DNA of 64,000 bases, from the NCBI GenBank assembly GCA_938002255.1, contig CALLAL010000011.1, positions 1 through 64,000 on the forward strand, read 5' to 3'. Positions within the stretch are counted from its first letter, which is position 1, and each line of letters starts with the position of its first letter. A program made the translations under genes and the position numbers. The notes below the pieces were generated by a model. The model was not told where the DNA came from and searched no databases. It saw only the letters and a list, made by a program, of their open reading frames with translations. The DNA is from an uncultured bacterium (GTDB lineage Bacteria; Desulfobacterota; BSN033; UBA1163). This document shows, one piece after another, positions 7,600-16,328 of this stretch.

Positions 7600-8358
7600 A
7601 TGACAAGAGCACTTGAAAAATATATCCGTCCAGGGGTCAAGTCCACTCCTTTCTGTCCGGGATGTGGCCACGGCATCCTCATGGGCCTCATCCTCAGAGC
7701 CATCGACGATCTCAAGATGGAGATGAAGAAGATGCTCTTCGTTTCAGGTATTGGCTGTGCTGCTTGGATTCCCAGTCCCCATTACAATGGAGATACCCTT
7801 CATACGTTGCACGGAAGAGCGATTGCCTTTGCTACCGGGGCCAAACTTTATAACCCTGATCTCTGTGTGATGGTGGTAAGCGGTGATGGAGATCTTTCCT
7901 CTATTGGTGGAAATCACCTGATCCATGCTGCACGGCGGAACATCGATCTGAAGGTGATCTGTGCCAATAATATGATCTACGGCATGACTGGAGGGCAGGT
8001 AGCCTCGACGACCCCAAAAGGATCAAGGACCTCTACCACTGGAGAAGGAAATCCCTATCGTCCCTTTGATCTCTGTAAGCTGGTTGAAGGAGCAGGGGCT
8101 ACCTATGTGGCACGCTTTTCAGTTACTCAGCCAATCTTACTCATCCAATCCATCAAGAAGGCGATCCTTCATAAAGGATTCTCCTTCATCGATGTCCTCT
8201 CTCCTTGTCCAACCCAATATGGGAGGCGCAATCGTCTTGATCGGCCTGATGAGATGATGAAGGATCTCATCAGGCGATGTATTCTCGAAGAGGAGATAGA
8301 AGGGTTGACGGAGGAGGAACGGGCCGAGAAGATCATCACAGGAGAATTCTTATCATGA
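7600..8358 (+). CDS. korB: 2-oxoacid:ferredoxin oxidoreductase beta subunit (KorB)
   Basis: A 252-aa thiamine-diphosphate-binding subunit. CPGCGHG (Cys19, Cys22) contributes cluster ligands, GIGCAAW carries the conserved cysteine seen in this family, and VVSGDGDLSSIGGNHL is the thiamine-diphosphate/Mg motif. CANNMIYGMTGGQVASTTPKG is a hallmark of the Kor beta chain. It pairs with KorA as the catalytic core. Its stop overlaps the korC start (ATGA), so expression of the two is coupled. Confidence 0.95.
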   Translation: MTRALEKYIRPGVKSTPFCPGCGHGILMGLILRAIDDLKMEMKKMLFVSGIGCAAWIPSPHYNGDTLHTLHGRAIAFATGAKLYNPDLCVMVVSGDGDLSSIGGNHLIHAARRNIDLKVICANNMIYGMTGGQVASTTPKGSRTSTTGEGNPYRPFDLCKLVEGAGATYVARFSVTQPILLIQSIKKAILHKGFSFIDVLSPCPTQYGRRNRLDRPDEMMKDLIRRCILEEEIEGLTEEERAEKIITGEFLS

Positions 8359-8903
8359 CCGGAATCAAGCAAGTTCGGCTCAGCGGTTTCGGTGGCCAGG
8401 GTGTCGTCCTTGCAGGTCTCCTCTTAGGTCAAGCAGGGGTTTTCGATGGGAAATATATCTCTGGATCCAACTCGTATGGGGCTCAGGCAAGGGGATCAGG
8501 CTGTAAATCGGAAGTGATCTTCTCGGACGGTCCGGTGGATTTTCCGCATCTAACAACAGCGGATATTCTCGTAGCCATGTCCCAGGGAGCCTACGATCTC
8601 TATTGTCAGGATGTCAAAAAGGAATCTGGACTCATCCTCTACGATCAGGGATTTGTGACTCCAAGGGAAGATCTAAGAGTAAAACATCTCGCCATTCCTG
8701 CTACCGACGTCTCAATCAAAAGATTGAAAAATAAGCAGGCGGCGAATATTGTTTTTTTAGGGGCTCTTATCGAAGTAACCCATATCGTTTCTCCGAAAGC
8801 CATTCGCAAGGCAATTTTGGTCCATGTGGGAGAACGTTTCCAATCTCTCAATCTGAAAGCCCTTCGGGTCGGCATGGAGCTGGGGAGGAAGATGGATGGT
8901 TGA
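8355..8903 (+). CDS. korC: 2-oxoacid:ferredoxin oxidoreductase gamma subunit (KorC)
   Basis: A 182-aa gamma subunit with the N-terminal GFGGQGVVLAGLLLG motif (about 11-25) and SNSYGAQARGSGCKSEV, both typical of the PFOR gamma family. It starts at ATG 8355, within the korB stop, which is the coupled start and gives the usual family length. The end overlaps the next gene by 8 nt. It completes the CoA-dependent oxidoreductase with the ferredoxin-like KorD encoded at 10356. Confidence 0.94.
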   Translation: MTGIKQVRLSGFGGQGVVLAGLLLGQAGVFDGKYISGSNSYGAQARGSGCKSEVIFSDGPVDFPHLTTADILVAMSQGAYDLYCQDVKKESGLILYDQGFVTPREDLRVKHLAIPATDVSIKRLKNKQAANIVFLGALIEVTHIVSPKAIRKAILVHVGERFQSLNLKALRVGMELGRKMDG

Positions 8904-10275
8904 AGGAAGAACCCACCGCCCGGTCATCCATGCTACGAAATGTCACAGTTGTGATGTATGCCTCAGAGGATGTCCCGCTGAGTTCATCCAGGAATATCGA
9001 ACAGAAGAAGAAAGTCTCCGCGGGACTCTCTACCGGGGTAAGCTAGCTTTTCAAAAATCACAGGATAAGATTCCTCTTCCTCCCTGCCAGCAAGCCTGTC
9101 CCATTCATCAGGATGCCAGGGGTTACGTCGCCCTCATTGCAAAAGGAAAGTTTAAAGAAGCCCTTGATCTGGTCCGTGAGGTCAATCCCCTGCCAGCCGT
9201 CTGTGGATTCATCTGTCACCATCCCTGCGAGGAAGCCTGTCTGAGAGAGGACGTGGATCACTCTGTTCCTATCCGGCTTTTGAAACGGTTTATTGCAGAG
9301 TATGGTCGGGAGAGAAAAGAGGTTAAGAAGGGATCGAAGAAAAAGAAGCAAACCATCTTGGTCGTTGGCTCAGGCCCTGCAGGCCTTGCCTGCGCTAATG
9401 ACCTGTGTCTGATGGGCTTCAAGGTGACAATCTTTGAAGCCTTGCCTGTTCTAGGCGGAATGCTTCGGGTAGGCATACCCGAATTTCGACTGCCTCGAGA
9501 AGTCCTCCAGATGGAGATCGAAGCCATCAGGGAATTGGGCGTTGAGATGAAGACCGATCATTTTTTCCGTTTCGATGGAAATGGCAGAACTCTGAAGAGA
9601 TCCGGTTTTGATGCCATCTTTCTTTCAATGGGAGCCCACCGGAGTTCCACTCTGAATGTTCCTGGTGAATCTCTCCGTGGCATTTTCCCGGGAGTGGAAT
9701 TTTTGAGAGAGATTAACCTTGGAAAACAGGTGGAGACAGGAAAAAAAGTCGCCGTGATCGGCGGTGGCAATGTGGCTATTGATGTTGCCCGCTCAGCGCT
9801 TCGCCTTGGCGCAAAGAAGGTTGACCTTTACTATCGACGATCAAAAAAAGAGATGCCTGCCATACCTGAAGAAGTGGACGAAGCCATCCGAGAAGGAGTG
9901 AACATTCATTTTCTTACGGCTCCAGTCAGAATGATTGGCAAAAACGGAAAGGTTGTCGGGATGGAATGTATCCGAATGCGTCTTGGAGAGCCTGATGAGA
10001 AGGGCAGGAGAAAACCGATCCCAATTCAAGGCTCCAATTTCAAAGTGGATGCCGAAATGATTATCGCAGCCGTTGGCCAGAAGGTCGATCCAAAACCATT
10101 AAAGGGACTGGACATGAATCCGGATGGAACGATTCGAGTCGATTCAAAAACGGGTCAGACCAATCTAAAGGGAGTGTTTGCTGGCGGAGATATGGTCACT
10201 GGACCTGGCTGGGCTATTGATGCTATTGCCTCAGGGAAGAAAGCCGCAAAGTCTATTGAGGAATATCTCAAATAG
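8896..10275 (+). CDS. GltD-like FAD/NAD(P) oxidoreductase with N-terminal 4Fe-4S motif
   Basis: A 459-aa protein of the glutamate-synthase small-chain/NfnB family. An N-terminal Cys16-X2-Cys19-X2-Cys22-X3-Cys26-Pro ferredoxin motif comes first. The family dihydropyrimidine-dehydrogenase-like segment follows (CQQACPIH; CGFICHHPCEEACLRED), then the FAD Rossmann motif VVGSGPAGLACA and the NAD(P) motif VIGGGNVAIDVARSA. The C-terminal GVFAGGDMVTGPGWAIDAIASGKKAA closes the FAD site. It overlaps korC by 8 nt and sits inside the kor operon, so it probably moves electrons between ferredoxin and NAD(P). A large-subunit partner for true glutamate synthase is absent here. Confidence 0.9.
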   Translation: MVEGRTHRPVIHATKCHSCDVCLRGCPAEFIQEYRTEEESLRGTLYRGKLAFQKSQDKIPLPPCQQACPIHQDARGYVALIAKGKFKEALDLVREVNPLPAVCGFICHHPCEEACLREDVDHSVPIRLLKRFIAEYGRERKEVKKGSKKKKQTILVVGSGPAGLACANDLCLMGFKVTIFEALPVLGGMLRVGIPEFRLPREVLQMEIEAIRELGVEMKTDHFFRFDGNGRTLKRSGFDAIFLSMGAHRSSTLNVPGESLRGIFPGVEFLREINLGKQVETGKKVAVIGGGNVAIDVARSALRLGAKKVDLYYRRSKKEMPAIPEEVDEAIREGVNIHFLTAPVRMIGKNGKVVGMECIRMRLGEPDEKGRRKPIPIQGSNFKVDAEMIIAAVGQKVDPKPLKGLDMNPDGTIRVDSKTGQTNLKGVFAGGDMVTGPGWAIDAIASGKKAAKSIEEYLK

Positions 10276-10324
10276 CTTATTTAGATTCGGATTTCGGATG
10301 ACATAAGATGACATAATAAGTTAC

Positions 10325-10342
10325 CGCAGGCTTTAGCCTGTG
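10325..10342. repeat. REP-like palindrome
   Basis: CGCAGGCTTTAGCCTGTG is a compact palindrome with a 2-nt loop in the 80-nt gap between the oxidoreductase and korD. The GCAGGCT/AGCCTGC core resembles dispersed intergenic palindromes seen in many bacterial genomes. A mRNA-stability or processing role within the operon is possible. Confidence 0.4.
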
Positions 10343-10355
10343 AGGAACATGGGAT

Positions 10356-10673
10356 ATGACTAGGGAATGTAAAAAAGAGACCCTGCGCAAAGTAAAGCAC
10401 AAGACCCTTCCGGTCAAGATGAGAAAAAGTTTTATTCCTGTCGAATATGGGTTTCAAAAAGAGGAGGCCCTTCAGGAAGCCAATCGTTGTCTCAGCCTGA
10501 GGGAGTGCCAATACTGTGATATCTGTGGTCTTCTTTGCCCGGATCTTTGCATCACTCGGGATGAGAAAACAGGCGAAGTCCTGATCGATCTCAATTATTG
10601 CAAGGGATGCGGGATTTGCGCCGCCGTTTGCCCCAAAGGGGCCATTGAGATGGTCTTGGAGGAAGAAAGATGA
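10356..10673 (+). CDS. korD: 2x[4Fe-4S] ferredoxin subunit (KorD)
   Basis: A 105-aa ferredoxin with two cluster motifs, CQYCDICGLLCPDLC and CKGCGICAAVCPKG, near the C-terminus, and a ~45-residue N-terminal extension. This is the delta subunit that passes electrons from the KorAB thiamine site to soluble ferredoxin. The gene order A-B-C-oxidoreductase-D is less usual than D-A-B-C. Its end overlaps the pxpA start by 4 nt (ATGA). Confidence 0.9.
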   Translation: MTRECKKETLRKVKHKTLPVKMRKSFIPVEYGFQKEEALQEANRCLSLRECQYCDICGLLCPDLCITRDEKTGEVLIDLNYCKGCGICAAVCPKGAIEMVLEEER

Positions 10674-11455
10674 GTAAACGGATGCAGATCGATTTAAATT
10701 CCGATGTTGGAGAGAGTTTTGGTATCTACAAACTTGGACTGGATGAGGAAGTGATTCCCCATCTCACCTCTGCAAACATTGGCTGCGGTTTTCATGGAGG
10801 CGATCCTGCAGTGATGCGAAAAACGGTTGCCCTGGCCAAACAGTATGGCGTTGAGGTGGGAGCCCATCCGGGTTTTCCAGATCTGATCGGTTTCGGAAGA
10901 AGGAATATGGATGCCACGCTTGAGGAGATTCAGGATTACATTCTTTATCAAACAGGAGCCCTCCAGGCTTTTGCCCATTCTCAGGGACTCAGACTGCAGC
11001 ATATCAAAGCACATGGAGCCCTTTATAACATGGCTGTTGCCAATCCGAAGATCTGGGAAACCATGGCAACCGTCATCTCCAAACTGGACAAAGAGATCAT
11101 TCTCGTTGTTCTGGCCTCTTCAAACAACGAGCCTCTTCTTGATATGGGAAAAAGATATGGCATTCGCATCGCCCTCGAGGCCTTTCCTGACCGAGCCTAT
11201 CATAGGGATGGCACTCTGGTTTCACGAAGGGAGAAAGGAGCGGTGATCCATGATCATGAGGTAGTGGTTAAAAGAGCGCTAAAAATGGCACTTGAAGGAA
11301 AGGTGACTGCCATTGACGGGACGGAGATTGACCTCCGACCGGACACGCTCTGCGTTCATGGCGACAATCCCGCTGCGGTCATGGGGGTTAAAAGAATCCG
11401 TGAGGAGATGAAGGCAGCCGGCGTTAAAGTGATCGCCATGAAGTGGTTCGTTTGA
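10670..11455 (+). CDS. pxpA: LamB/YcsF family 5-oxoprolinase subunit A
   Basis: A 261-aa protein with the YcsF signature at its start (DLNSDVGESFG), GCGFHGGDP, VGAHPGFPDLIGFGRR and KAHGALYN, then EAFPDRAYHRDGTLVSR and CVHGDNPAA. PxpA works with PxpB and PxpC to hydrolyse 5-oxoproline to glutamate using ATP; no pxpB or pxpC is seen in this window. Its translational coupling to korD links 5-oxoproline/glutamate use to 2-oxoacid oxidation. A DUF1445/D-glutamate-cyclase-family gene, often found with ycsF, occurs at 62650. Confidence 0.93.
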   Translation: MSKRMQIDLNSDVGESFGIYKLGLDEEVIPHLTSANIGCGFHGGDPAVMRKTVALAKQYGVEVGAHPGFPDLIGFGRRNMDATLEEIQDYILYQTGALQAFAHSQGLRLQHIKAHGALYNMAVANPKIWETMATVISKLDKEIILVVLASSNNEPLLDMGKRYGIRIALEAFPDRAYHRDGTLVSRREKGAVIHDHEVVVKRALKMALEGKVTAIDGTEIDLRPDTLCVHGDNPAAVMGVKRIREEMKAAGVKVIAMKWFV

Positions 11456-11472
11456 AGACCTCTAAAGCGTTT

Positions 11473-12177
11473 TTATAATCCCAGGAAGGCTTTTTTGACG
11501 ATGTCGGATTGGAGCAGTTCAACTCCCTTGCCGGAGTGGATGGTTCGACCCGTCTGAAGGATATACCCTCGATCAGCAATTTCAAGCGCTTCACGAACAT
11601 TTTGCTCGACAAGAAGAATGGTATACCCCTCTTCTTTTAGAAGGGAGATGGTTTTAAAGAGTTCGGTCACCAGTTTCGGCATCAATCCGAGGGAAGGTTC
11701 ATCGAGCATGAGTAACTTGGGCCGGATCATCAGACCCCGACCGATGGCGAGCATCTGTTGTTCTCCACCACTGAGGGTTTCACCTCTCTGCTTATGTCGT
11801 TCTTTCAACCTCGGAAAGAGCTGATAGACATGTTCCAGATGTTCTCTCACCTCTTTTTCAGAATCGGAGGTGAAGGCTCCGAGGAGAAGGTTTTCCTCCA
11901 CCGTTAACGGACCAAAGATTCGTCTTGACTCAGGCACATAGACTACGCCCATCCTCACAATTTTTGCTGTTTCCTCCCGGGTAATCTCTCTCTCATTGAA
12001 AAGGATGGTGCCTGAAACAGGAGTGACGCCTCCAATGATAGCTTTTAAAGTTGTACTTTTCCCAGAACCATTGGCCCCTACCATGACCACCAGTTCCCCC
12101 TGGTTGACCTCGAGGGAAACCTCATGGAGGGCTGGAATTCCTTCATAATGGACCTGAATTCTATCGACCTTTAGCAT
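11473..12177 (-). CDS. livF: Branched-chain amino acid ABC transporter ATPase LivF
   Basis: A 234-aa ATPase with Walker A GANGSGKST, the signature LSGGEQQM, and Walker B LLMLDEPSLGLMPK, ending with the LivF-type ILLVEQNVREALEIADRGYIL. With LivG it drives uptake through LivHM. I start it at ATG 12177 (MLKVDRIQVHYEG), which overlaps the livG end by 17 nt; a longer reading frame upstream lies inside livG. It is the last gene of the first liv operon and converges on pxpA. Confidence 0.93.
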   Translation of the reverse strand: MLKVDRIQVHYEGIPALHEVSLEVNQGELVVMVGANGSGKSTTLKAIIGGVTPVSGTILFNEREITREETAKIVRMGVVYVPESRRIFGPLTVEENLLLGAFTSDSEKEVREHLEHVYQLFPRLKERHKQRGETLSGGEQQMLAIGRGLMIRPKLLMLDEPSLGLMPKLVTELFKTISLLKEEGYTILLVEQNVREALEIADRGYILQTGRTIHSGKGVELLQSDIVKKAFLGL

Positions 12178-12889
12178 ATCTCTCACCGAGGTAAGCCTCA
12201 ACCACCTTATCCTGTCGGGCCACCTCTTCAGGTCGGCCTTCTGCAATTTTCTTCCCAGCAGCCATGACGATTACCCGTTCAGAGATGGTCATGATGAACT
12301 CCATCACATGCTCTGTGAGAAAAAGGGTTAACTTTCTCTCTTCCTTGAATCTCTGCAGGGTTCGAATGATCTCCTTTGTTTCAAGAGGATTGAGCCCTGC
12401 AGCCAACTCATCTAACATCAGGAGTTTTGGTTTTGTGGCGATAGCCCGTGCGAGTTCAATCCGCTTCTGGACCGAAATGGGAAGGCCAGAGGGGAGTTCT
12501 TTTCCAAATTCTGTGAGACCCATCAGATTTAAGATTTCCCGGGCCTCTTTCTTGGCAACCTGTCGTTCGTTGGTCCGGCAGAATGCTCCAATCATGACAT
12601 TCTCTTCAACCGTCAGATTGGGCATGATCTTCATTCCCTGAAAAGTTCTGGCAATCCCTTCCCGGGTGACCAAGTGGGGAGGCCATCCAGCAATATCCTT
12701 TCCTTCAAACAAGATTTTTCCAGCCGTGGGTTTGTAGTAACCAGCAATGCAATTAAAAAGGGTGGACTTACCTGCTCCATTTGGGCCGATCAGACCGAGG
12801 ACTTCGCCCTCCTGGAGTTCAAAGGAGATATCTCCATTGGCCACCAGGCCACCAAATGCTTTTACAAGATTTTTCACCTCGAGCATCAT
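12161..12889 (-). CDS. livG: Branched-chain amino acid ABC transporter ATPase LivG
   Basis: A 242-aa ATPase: Walker A GPNGAGKST, the LivG-type GIARTFQGMKIMPNLTVEENV, a degenerate signature PISVQKRIELARA and Walker B LLMLDELAAGLNP. The second Walker B residue after Asp-Glu is Leu and the signature lacks the usual LSGGQ, which is uncommon though the catalytic Glu is kept. It starts at ATG 12889 or the adjacent ATG 12886 (AGGG is better spaced for the latter), 4 nt after livM. Confidence 0.9.
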   Translation of the reverse strand: MMLEVKNLVKAFGGLVANGDISFELQEGEVLGLIGPNGAGKSTLFNCIAGYYKPTAGKILFEGKDIAGWPPHLVTREGIARTFQGMKIMPNLTVEENVMIGAFCRTNERQVAKKEAREILNLMGLTEFGKELPSGLPISVQKRIELARAIATKPKLLMLDELAAGLNPLETKEIIRTLQRFKEERKLTLFLTEHVMEFIMTISERVIVMAAGKKIAEGRPEEVARQDKVVEAYLGERYAKGR

Positions 12890-12893
12890 TTCC

Positions 12894-13895
12894 CTATCTT
12901 GTTTCCTTCTTGATTTTACGCTCGATGATTCCCCAGATTCCTCTCGGTTCTTTGGCTGCAATGACCATCATGATCACAGCGTAAACCATAAAGTCAATAC
13001 CCAATCGTTTCTGAGCTCCGAGCCAGGCGCCAAGATACATATCAAGGGGAATAAGAATGGCCGCCCCGATGATGGGTCCCCATATGGAACCCGCTCCTCC
13101 CACCATAACCGTCATGGCGATCAAAATTGAAAGATCGAGAGGCATGACCGCATCTGGATCGATGTAGAGGTAGTAAACCGCCATGAAACTTCCACCTAAT
13201 GCTCCCAGACCACCCGTGATCGTGTAATTGACCACTTTGGTCCGATAGACATTAATCCCGAGACTGGCAGCGGCCTCCTCGTTATCTCTGACGGCCTGGA
13301 CGGCGTAACCCAATTTTGATTTTCGGAACCAATTCATAAAGAAAAATTGTAAAAGGAAGAGAAAGAAAATAAAGTAATGGTAATAGATGGGAGAGTTGAA
13401 CTGCATGTAAACAAAATCGGCGCCTGATCGAATCGGAATCTCTACACCCCGAGCTCCCCCAGTCCAGTCCCAAAAGATGAAAAGTTCCTTCCAGACCAGA
13501 GCCACACAGAGCGTGGCAATAGCAAAATAATGGCCTTTTAATCGGAACATTGGATAGGCAATCGCAAAGGATTCCGCTGCAGCGATGATCATCCCGGGAA
13601 TGATGGTGAGCCAGAAGGGGACCTTCCACCACACAATCATCAAGGCTGTGGCGTAGGCTCCAAACCCAACATTTTTAGCCTGTCCGAGATCGACCTGACC
13701 TCCATAGCCTCCGATGAGATTCCATCCCAGACCAAAGAGAGCAAAGAGAAGAAATTTGATCGCCACCGCCCTGCCATAGGCAGAGGTGACAATCCATGGA
13801 AAGATGAGAATGATGAGGATGAAAATTAAAAACCCGACTCTCTCGAAACGGGGTCGGTCATTAAAGAAGAAGATGTCTGTCAGCAACTGCCCCAT
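12894..13895 (-). CDS. livM: Branched-chain amino acid ABC transporter permease LivM
   Basis: A 333-aa inner-membrane permease of the LivM type with about 8-10 hydrophobic segments. Recognisable stretches are LLFALFGLGWNLIGGYGGQVDLGQA, the EAA-like AVRDNEEAAASLGINVYRTKV and MTVMVGGAGSIWGPIIGAA. The ATG at 13895 directly follows the livH stop (TGAGATG). It forms the channel with LivH. Confidence 0.92.
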   Translation of the reverse strand: MGQLLTDIFFFNDRPRFERVGFLIFILIILIFPWIVTSAYGRAVAIKFLLFALFGLGWNLIGGYGGQVDLGQAKNVGFGAYATALMIVWWKVPFWLTIIPGMIIAAAESFAIAYPMFRLKGHYFAIATLCVALVWKELFIFWDWTGGARGVEIPIRSGADFVYMQFNSPIYYHYFIFFLFLLQFFFMNWFRKSKLGYAVQAVRDNEEAAASLGINVYRTKVVNYTITGGLGALGGSFMAVYYLYIDPDAVMPLDLSILIAMTVMVGGAGSIWGPIIGAAILIPLDMYLGAWLGAQKRLGIDFMVYAVIMMVIAAKEPRGIWGIIERKIKKETR

Positions 13896-13896
13896 C

Positions 13897-14754
13897 TCAC
13901 CACCCGAAGAGGCCTCTGGGTCTGAAGACCACCACCAGGAAGTAGACGACATAGATAAAGGAGAACTTCAGTTCGCTCACCAATTGACCGCTGATGACCA
14001 TGATCAGACCGATGATGATGCCAGCGACAAAAGCTCCAAGAATGCTTCCAAAACCTCCTAAGGCTACTGTAGCAAAGGCAATAAGGGTAAAGAGCATCCC
14101 TACAGTAGGTGTTACATAATAGAAATGAGCCAGAAGCGCACCAGCGAGAGCCACGGTTGCCCCTCCGATCCCCCAGGCAAGGGCATTCATCCCTTTAGTG
14201 TCGATTCCCATATATTTAGCCGCTTCGGCATCAATAGAGGTTGCCCGCAATCCCCTCCCTAATTTTGTTCGATAGATCATCCAGTAGATGGCCGCAAAGG
14301 CAAGGAGGCAAACTCCTGCAGAAAAGATCTTGCTTGCGTCCACATTGACCCATCCCATGGAAAGCGTCTTTCCCACGAGAATTCCCTGTTTCACAGACCG
14401 AACATCCGGAGTAAAAATATACATGGCGAGATAGCGGAGAAAGAGCATTAGTCCAAACGTTCCAAAGAGTTGGGCCACCATCGGACCTCGAAGAATTCGA
14501 TGAATGAGAATATGGTAACTTCCGATGCCTAAAAGATATCCAGCACCTGCAGCGATAGGAAGGGAGATCAGAGGGTCGAGGTGAAGGAAGGTGGAGAGAA
14601 GGTAGGCGATGTACATCCCCATCATGAGGAATTCACCATGGGCGAAATTGACAATGTTCATTACGCCGAAGATGAGTGATAGACCTAAGGCAATCAGCGC
14701 AAAGATCAAGCCCATTAGAACGCCATAAACAAGCAGTTGAGCCGTTAGTTCCAT
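13897..14754 (-). CDS. livH: Branched-chain amino acid ABC transporter permease LivH
   Basis: A 285-aa permease with the LivH hallmark LGLSLIFGVMNIVNFAHGEFLMMGMY near the N-terminus, the coupling-loop region GRGLRATSIDAEAAKYMGID and the C-terminal LGGFGSILGAFVAGIIIG. It forms the membrane channel with LivM. A long stem-loop at 14768-14817 separates it from the binding-protein gene, as often seen where the binding protein is made in excess. Confidence 0.93.
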   Translation of the reverse strand: MELTAQLLVYGVLMGLIFALIALGLSLIFGVMNIVNFAHGEFLMMGMYIAYLLSTFLHLDPLISLPIAAGAGYLLGIGSYHILIHRILRGPMVAQLFGTFGLMLFLRYLAMYIFTPDVRSVKQGILVGKTLSMGWVNVDASKIFSAGVCLLAFAAIYWMIYRTKLGRGLRATSIDAEAAKYMGIDTKGMNALAWGIGGATVALAGALLAHFYYVTPTVGMLFTLIAFATVALGGFGSILGAFVAGIIIGLIMVISGQLVSELKFSFIYVVYFLVVVFRPRGLFGW

Positions 14755-14767
14755 AGGTTTTAAAAAA

Positions 14768-14817
14768 GTAGGGAACGGTTTGTCACGGTTGAATCGTATC
14801 GACAGACCGTTCCCTAC
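14768..14817. repeat. 17-bp inverted repeat (intercistronic stem-loop)
   Basis: GTAGGGAACGGTTTGTC (14768-14784) pairs with GACAGACCGTTCCCTAC (14801-14817), one G-U/mismatch in 17, with a 16-nt loop. It lies between livK and livH. It is probably an RNA stem that protects livK mRNA or partly terminates transcription; the arms also look like a mobile REP-type palindrome. Confidence 0.65.
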
Positions 14818-14826
14818 AGAAAAAAT

Positions 14827-16137
14827 TTACTTCCACCCTGCAAAGGGGTAGATCAACCTGCTTGTAGCCATTTCAAAGGGAAAGACGATCTCGGGTTTCC
14901 CGTCTGGATAGCCTTGATACTGAATGATGATTCCACTTCCTAATTCGTTCTGATTGGTATCTCCAGGGAAGGGAGAACCGAATTTTACCCCTTTCCAGGG
15001 CATGATCAATTCCTTTCCAGGGATATGAAGTTCATTGAGGGCTTTCTGGAGAGCCTTTGGATCGGTTGATTTGGCAGCATTGAGGGCGTGTGCCCAGACT
15101 TGGACTCCGATGAAATCCCGTGCTGAGCTTCCATCAAAGTCGAAGCCGCTTCTTTCTTTATAAATCTTGTTGATCCGGTCAGCCTCTGGTTTCACTTTTC
15201 CAAGAACAGATGAAAAAACGTCGCGGCTGACAATGCCGTTTACATCTGCTCCCAAAGTCTTCCAGAAATCGGGCTGGATGAATCCAGCATTCTGACCCCA
15301 AATCAATCTGGGGGTTGCCTTCATTTCCTTGAGTGCCTTGATGAAGAGGATGGCATCCGATACATAAGAGGCAAAAAGAAAGGTGGGGGCTTTGGAAGCC
15401 GTCAGTTTCCTCGCCTCGCTGGTCAGGTCCGTCGCTTTATGGGGATATTTGAATGATTCGGCAATCTTCCATCCTCTCTCTTTAGCAAATTTTTCGATTT
15501 CAGCCAATGACGCAGCTCCCCATTCTGTATTCTCAGCAGCCACTGCAAGAGGTTCGAGTTCACTTTTGGGAACGGCCTTAACTCCTTGCGCCTTTCCTGC
15601 CACAAGGCCATCAAGAAAGTCAAAGAGGTCTCTTGTAAACCAGGTCTCGTGGGGGGTCACTCGCCAGAACCACTTGAATCCTCTTTTGCTTAAATCAGGG
15701 GATGTCGAATCGGGATTAACAAAAGGGATTCCTGCCCGTTCAGCCTCCACAGAGGCGGTTTTAGTGACCGCACTCTGGTAGGCTCCCATTAGACCAACGA
15801 CTTTTTCATCTTCAATCAGTCTCTTCGCCTGTTCTGCTCCCCAGGCTGGATCTCCCCGAGAGTCAGAAAAGATCAATTTGATTTTAGCACCACCCAATCC
15901 AGGAATACCTTCCCACTCCGCAATGGGAATTCCTATGCCTGGATACTTCTTGTTGACGATATCTGCGGCCAGCTCCGCTCCCTCTTTTAGGCTCTTTCCG
16001 ATCGGAGCAAGGGGGCCGGATAGGGGAAGGATGACTCCAATCTTAACTTCTTTCTGCGCCAGCGAAAGATTGGGTAAAACCAGGAAGAGAGAGAAAAGAA
16101 CGATCAAAGAAAACATTCCCATTTTTTTCCATGTCAT
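14827..16137 (-). CDS. Branched-chain amino acid ABC transporter binding protein LivK-like
   Basis: A 436-aa periplasmic binding protein of the Peripla_BP_6 family. It has a Sec signal (MFSLIVLFSLFLVLPNLSLA, cleavage after SLA) and then KEVKIGVILPLSGPLAPIGKSLKEGAEL, the classic start of this family. The ATG at 16137 has GGAGGG upstream and gives a proper signal peptide, so I prefer it to the longer frame. Ligand could be branched-chain or other amino acids, amides or aromatic acids. It is the first full gene of the first liv operon. Confidence 0.9.
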   Translation of the reverse strand: MTWKKMGMFSLIVLFSLFLVLPNLSLAQKEVKIGVILPLSGPLAPIGKSLKEGAELAADIVNKKYPGIGIPIAEWEGIPGLGGAKIKLIFSDSRGDPAWGAEQAKRLIEDEKVVGLMGAYQSAVTKTASVEAERAGIPFVNPDSTSPDLSKRGFKWFWRVTPHETWFTRDLFDFLDGLVAGKAQGVKAVPKSELEPLAVAAENTEWGAASLAEIEKFAKERGWKIAESFKYPHKATDLTSEARKLTASKAPTFLFASYVSDAILFIKALKEMKATPRLIWGQNAGFIQPDFWKTLGADVNGIVSRDVFSSVLGKVKPEADRINKIYKERSGFDFDGSSARDFIGVQVWAHALNAAKSTDPKALQKALNELHIPGKELIMPWKGVKFGSPFPGDTNQNELGSGIIIQYQGYPDGKPEIVFPFEMATSRLIYPFAGWK

Positions 16138-16178
16138 AAATTCTACCCTCCTTTCAAAGGATGCCTTAACACAATCGG

Positions 16179-16205
16179 CTATTGAACGGATCGTTTTTGA
16201 CTCAT
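16179..16205 (-). other. Possible 8-codon leader ORF upstream of livK-like gene
   Basis: ATG 16205 begins MSQKRSVQ then stops. It is preceded by a very strong Shine-Dalgarno (AAGGAGGTGAAAG), stronger than that of the binding-protein gene 40 nt downstream. It may be a leader peptide tuning livK translation, or just a fortuitous start. Confidence 0.35.
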
Positions 16206-16328
16206 CTTTCACCTCCTTTTCCCTTCATGTTCCATTTAAAACGAACATATTTTTACTGATATGGATTGAAAAAGTCAATCTTAATTTTTTATTGCCTTCC
16301 TTCGATTTTCCCTGTAAGATTAAGAGCG

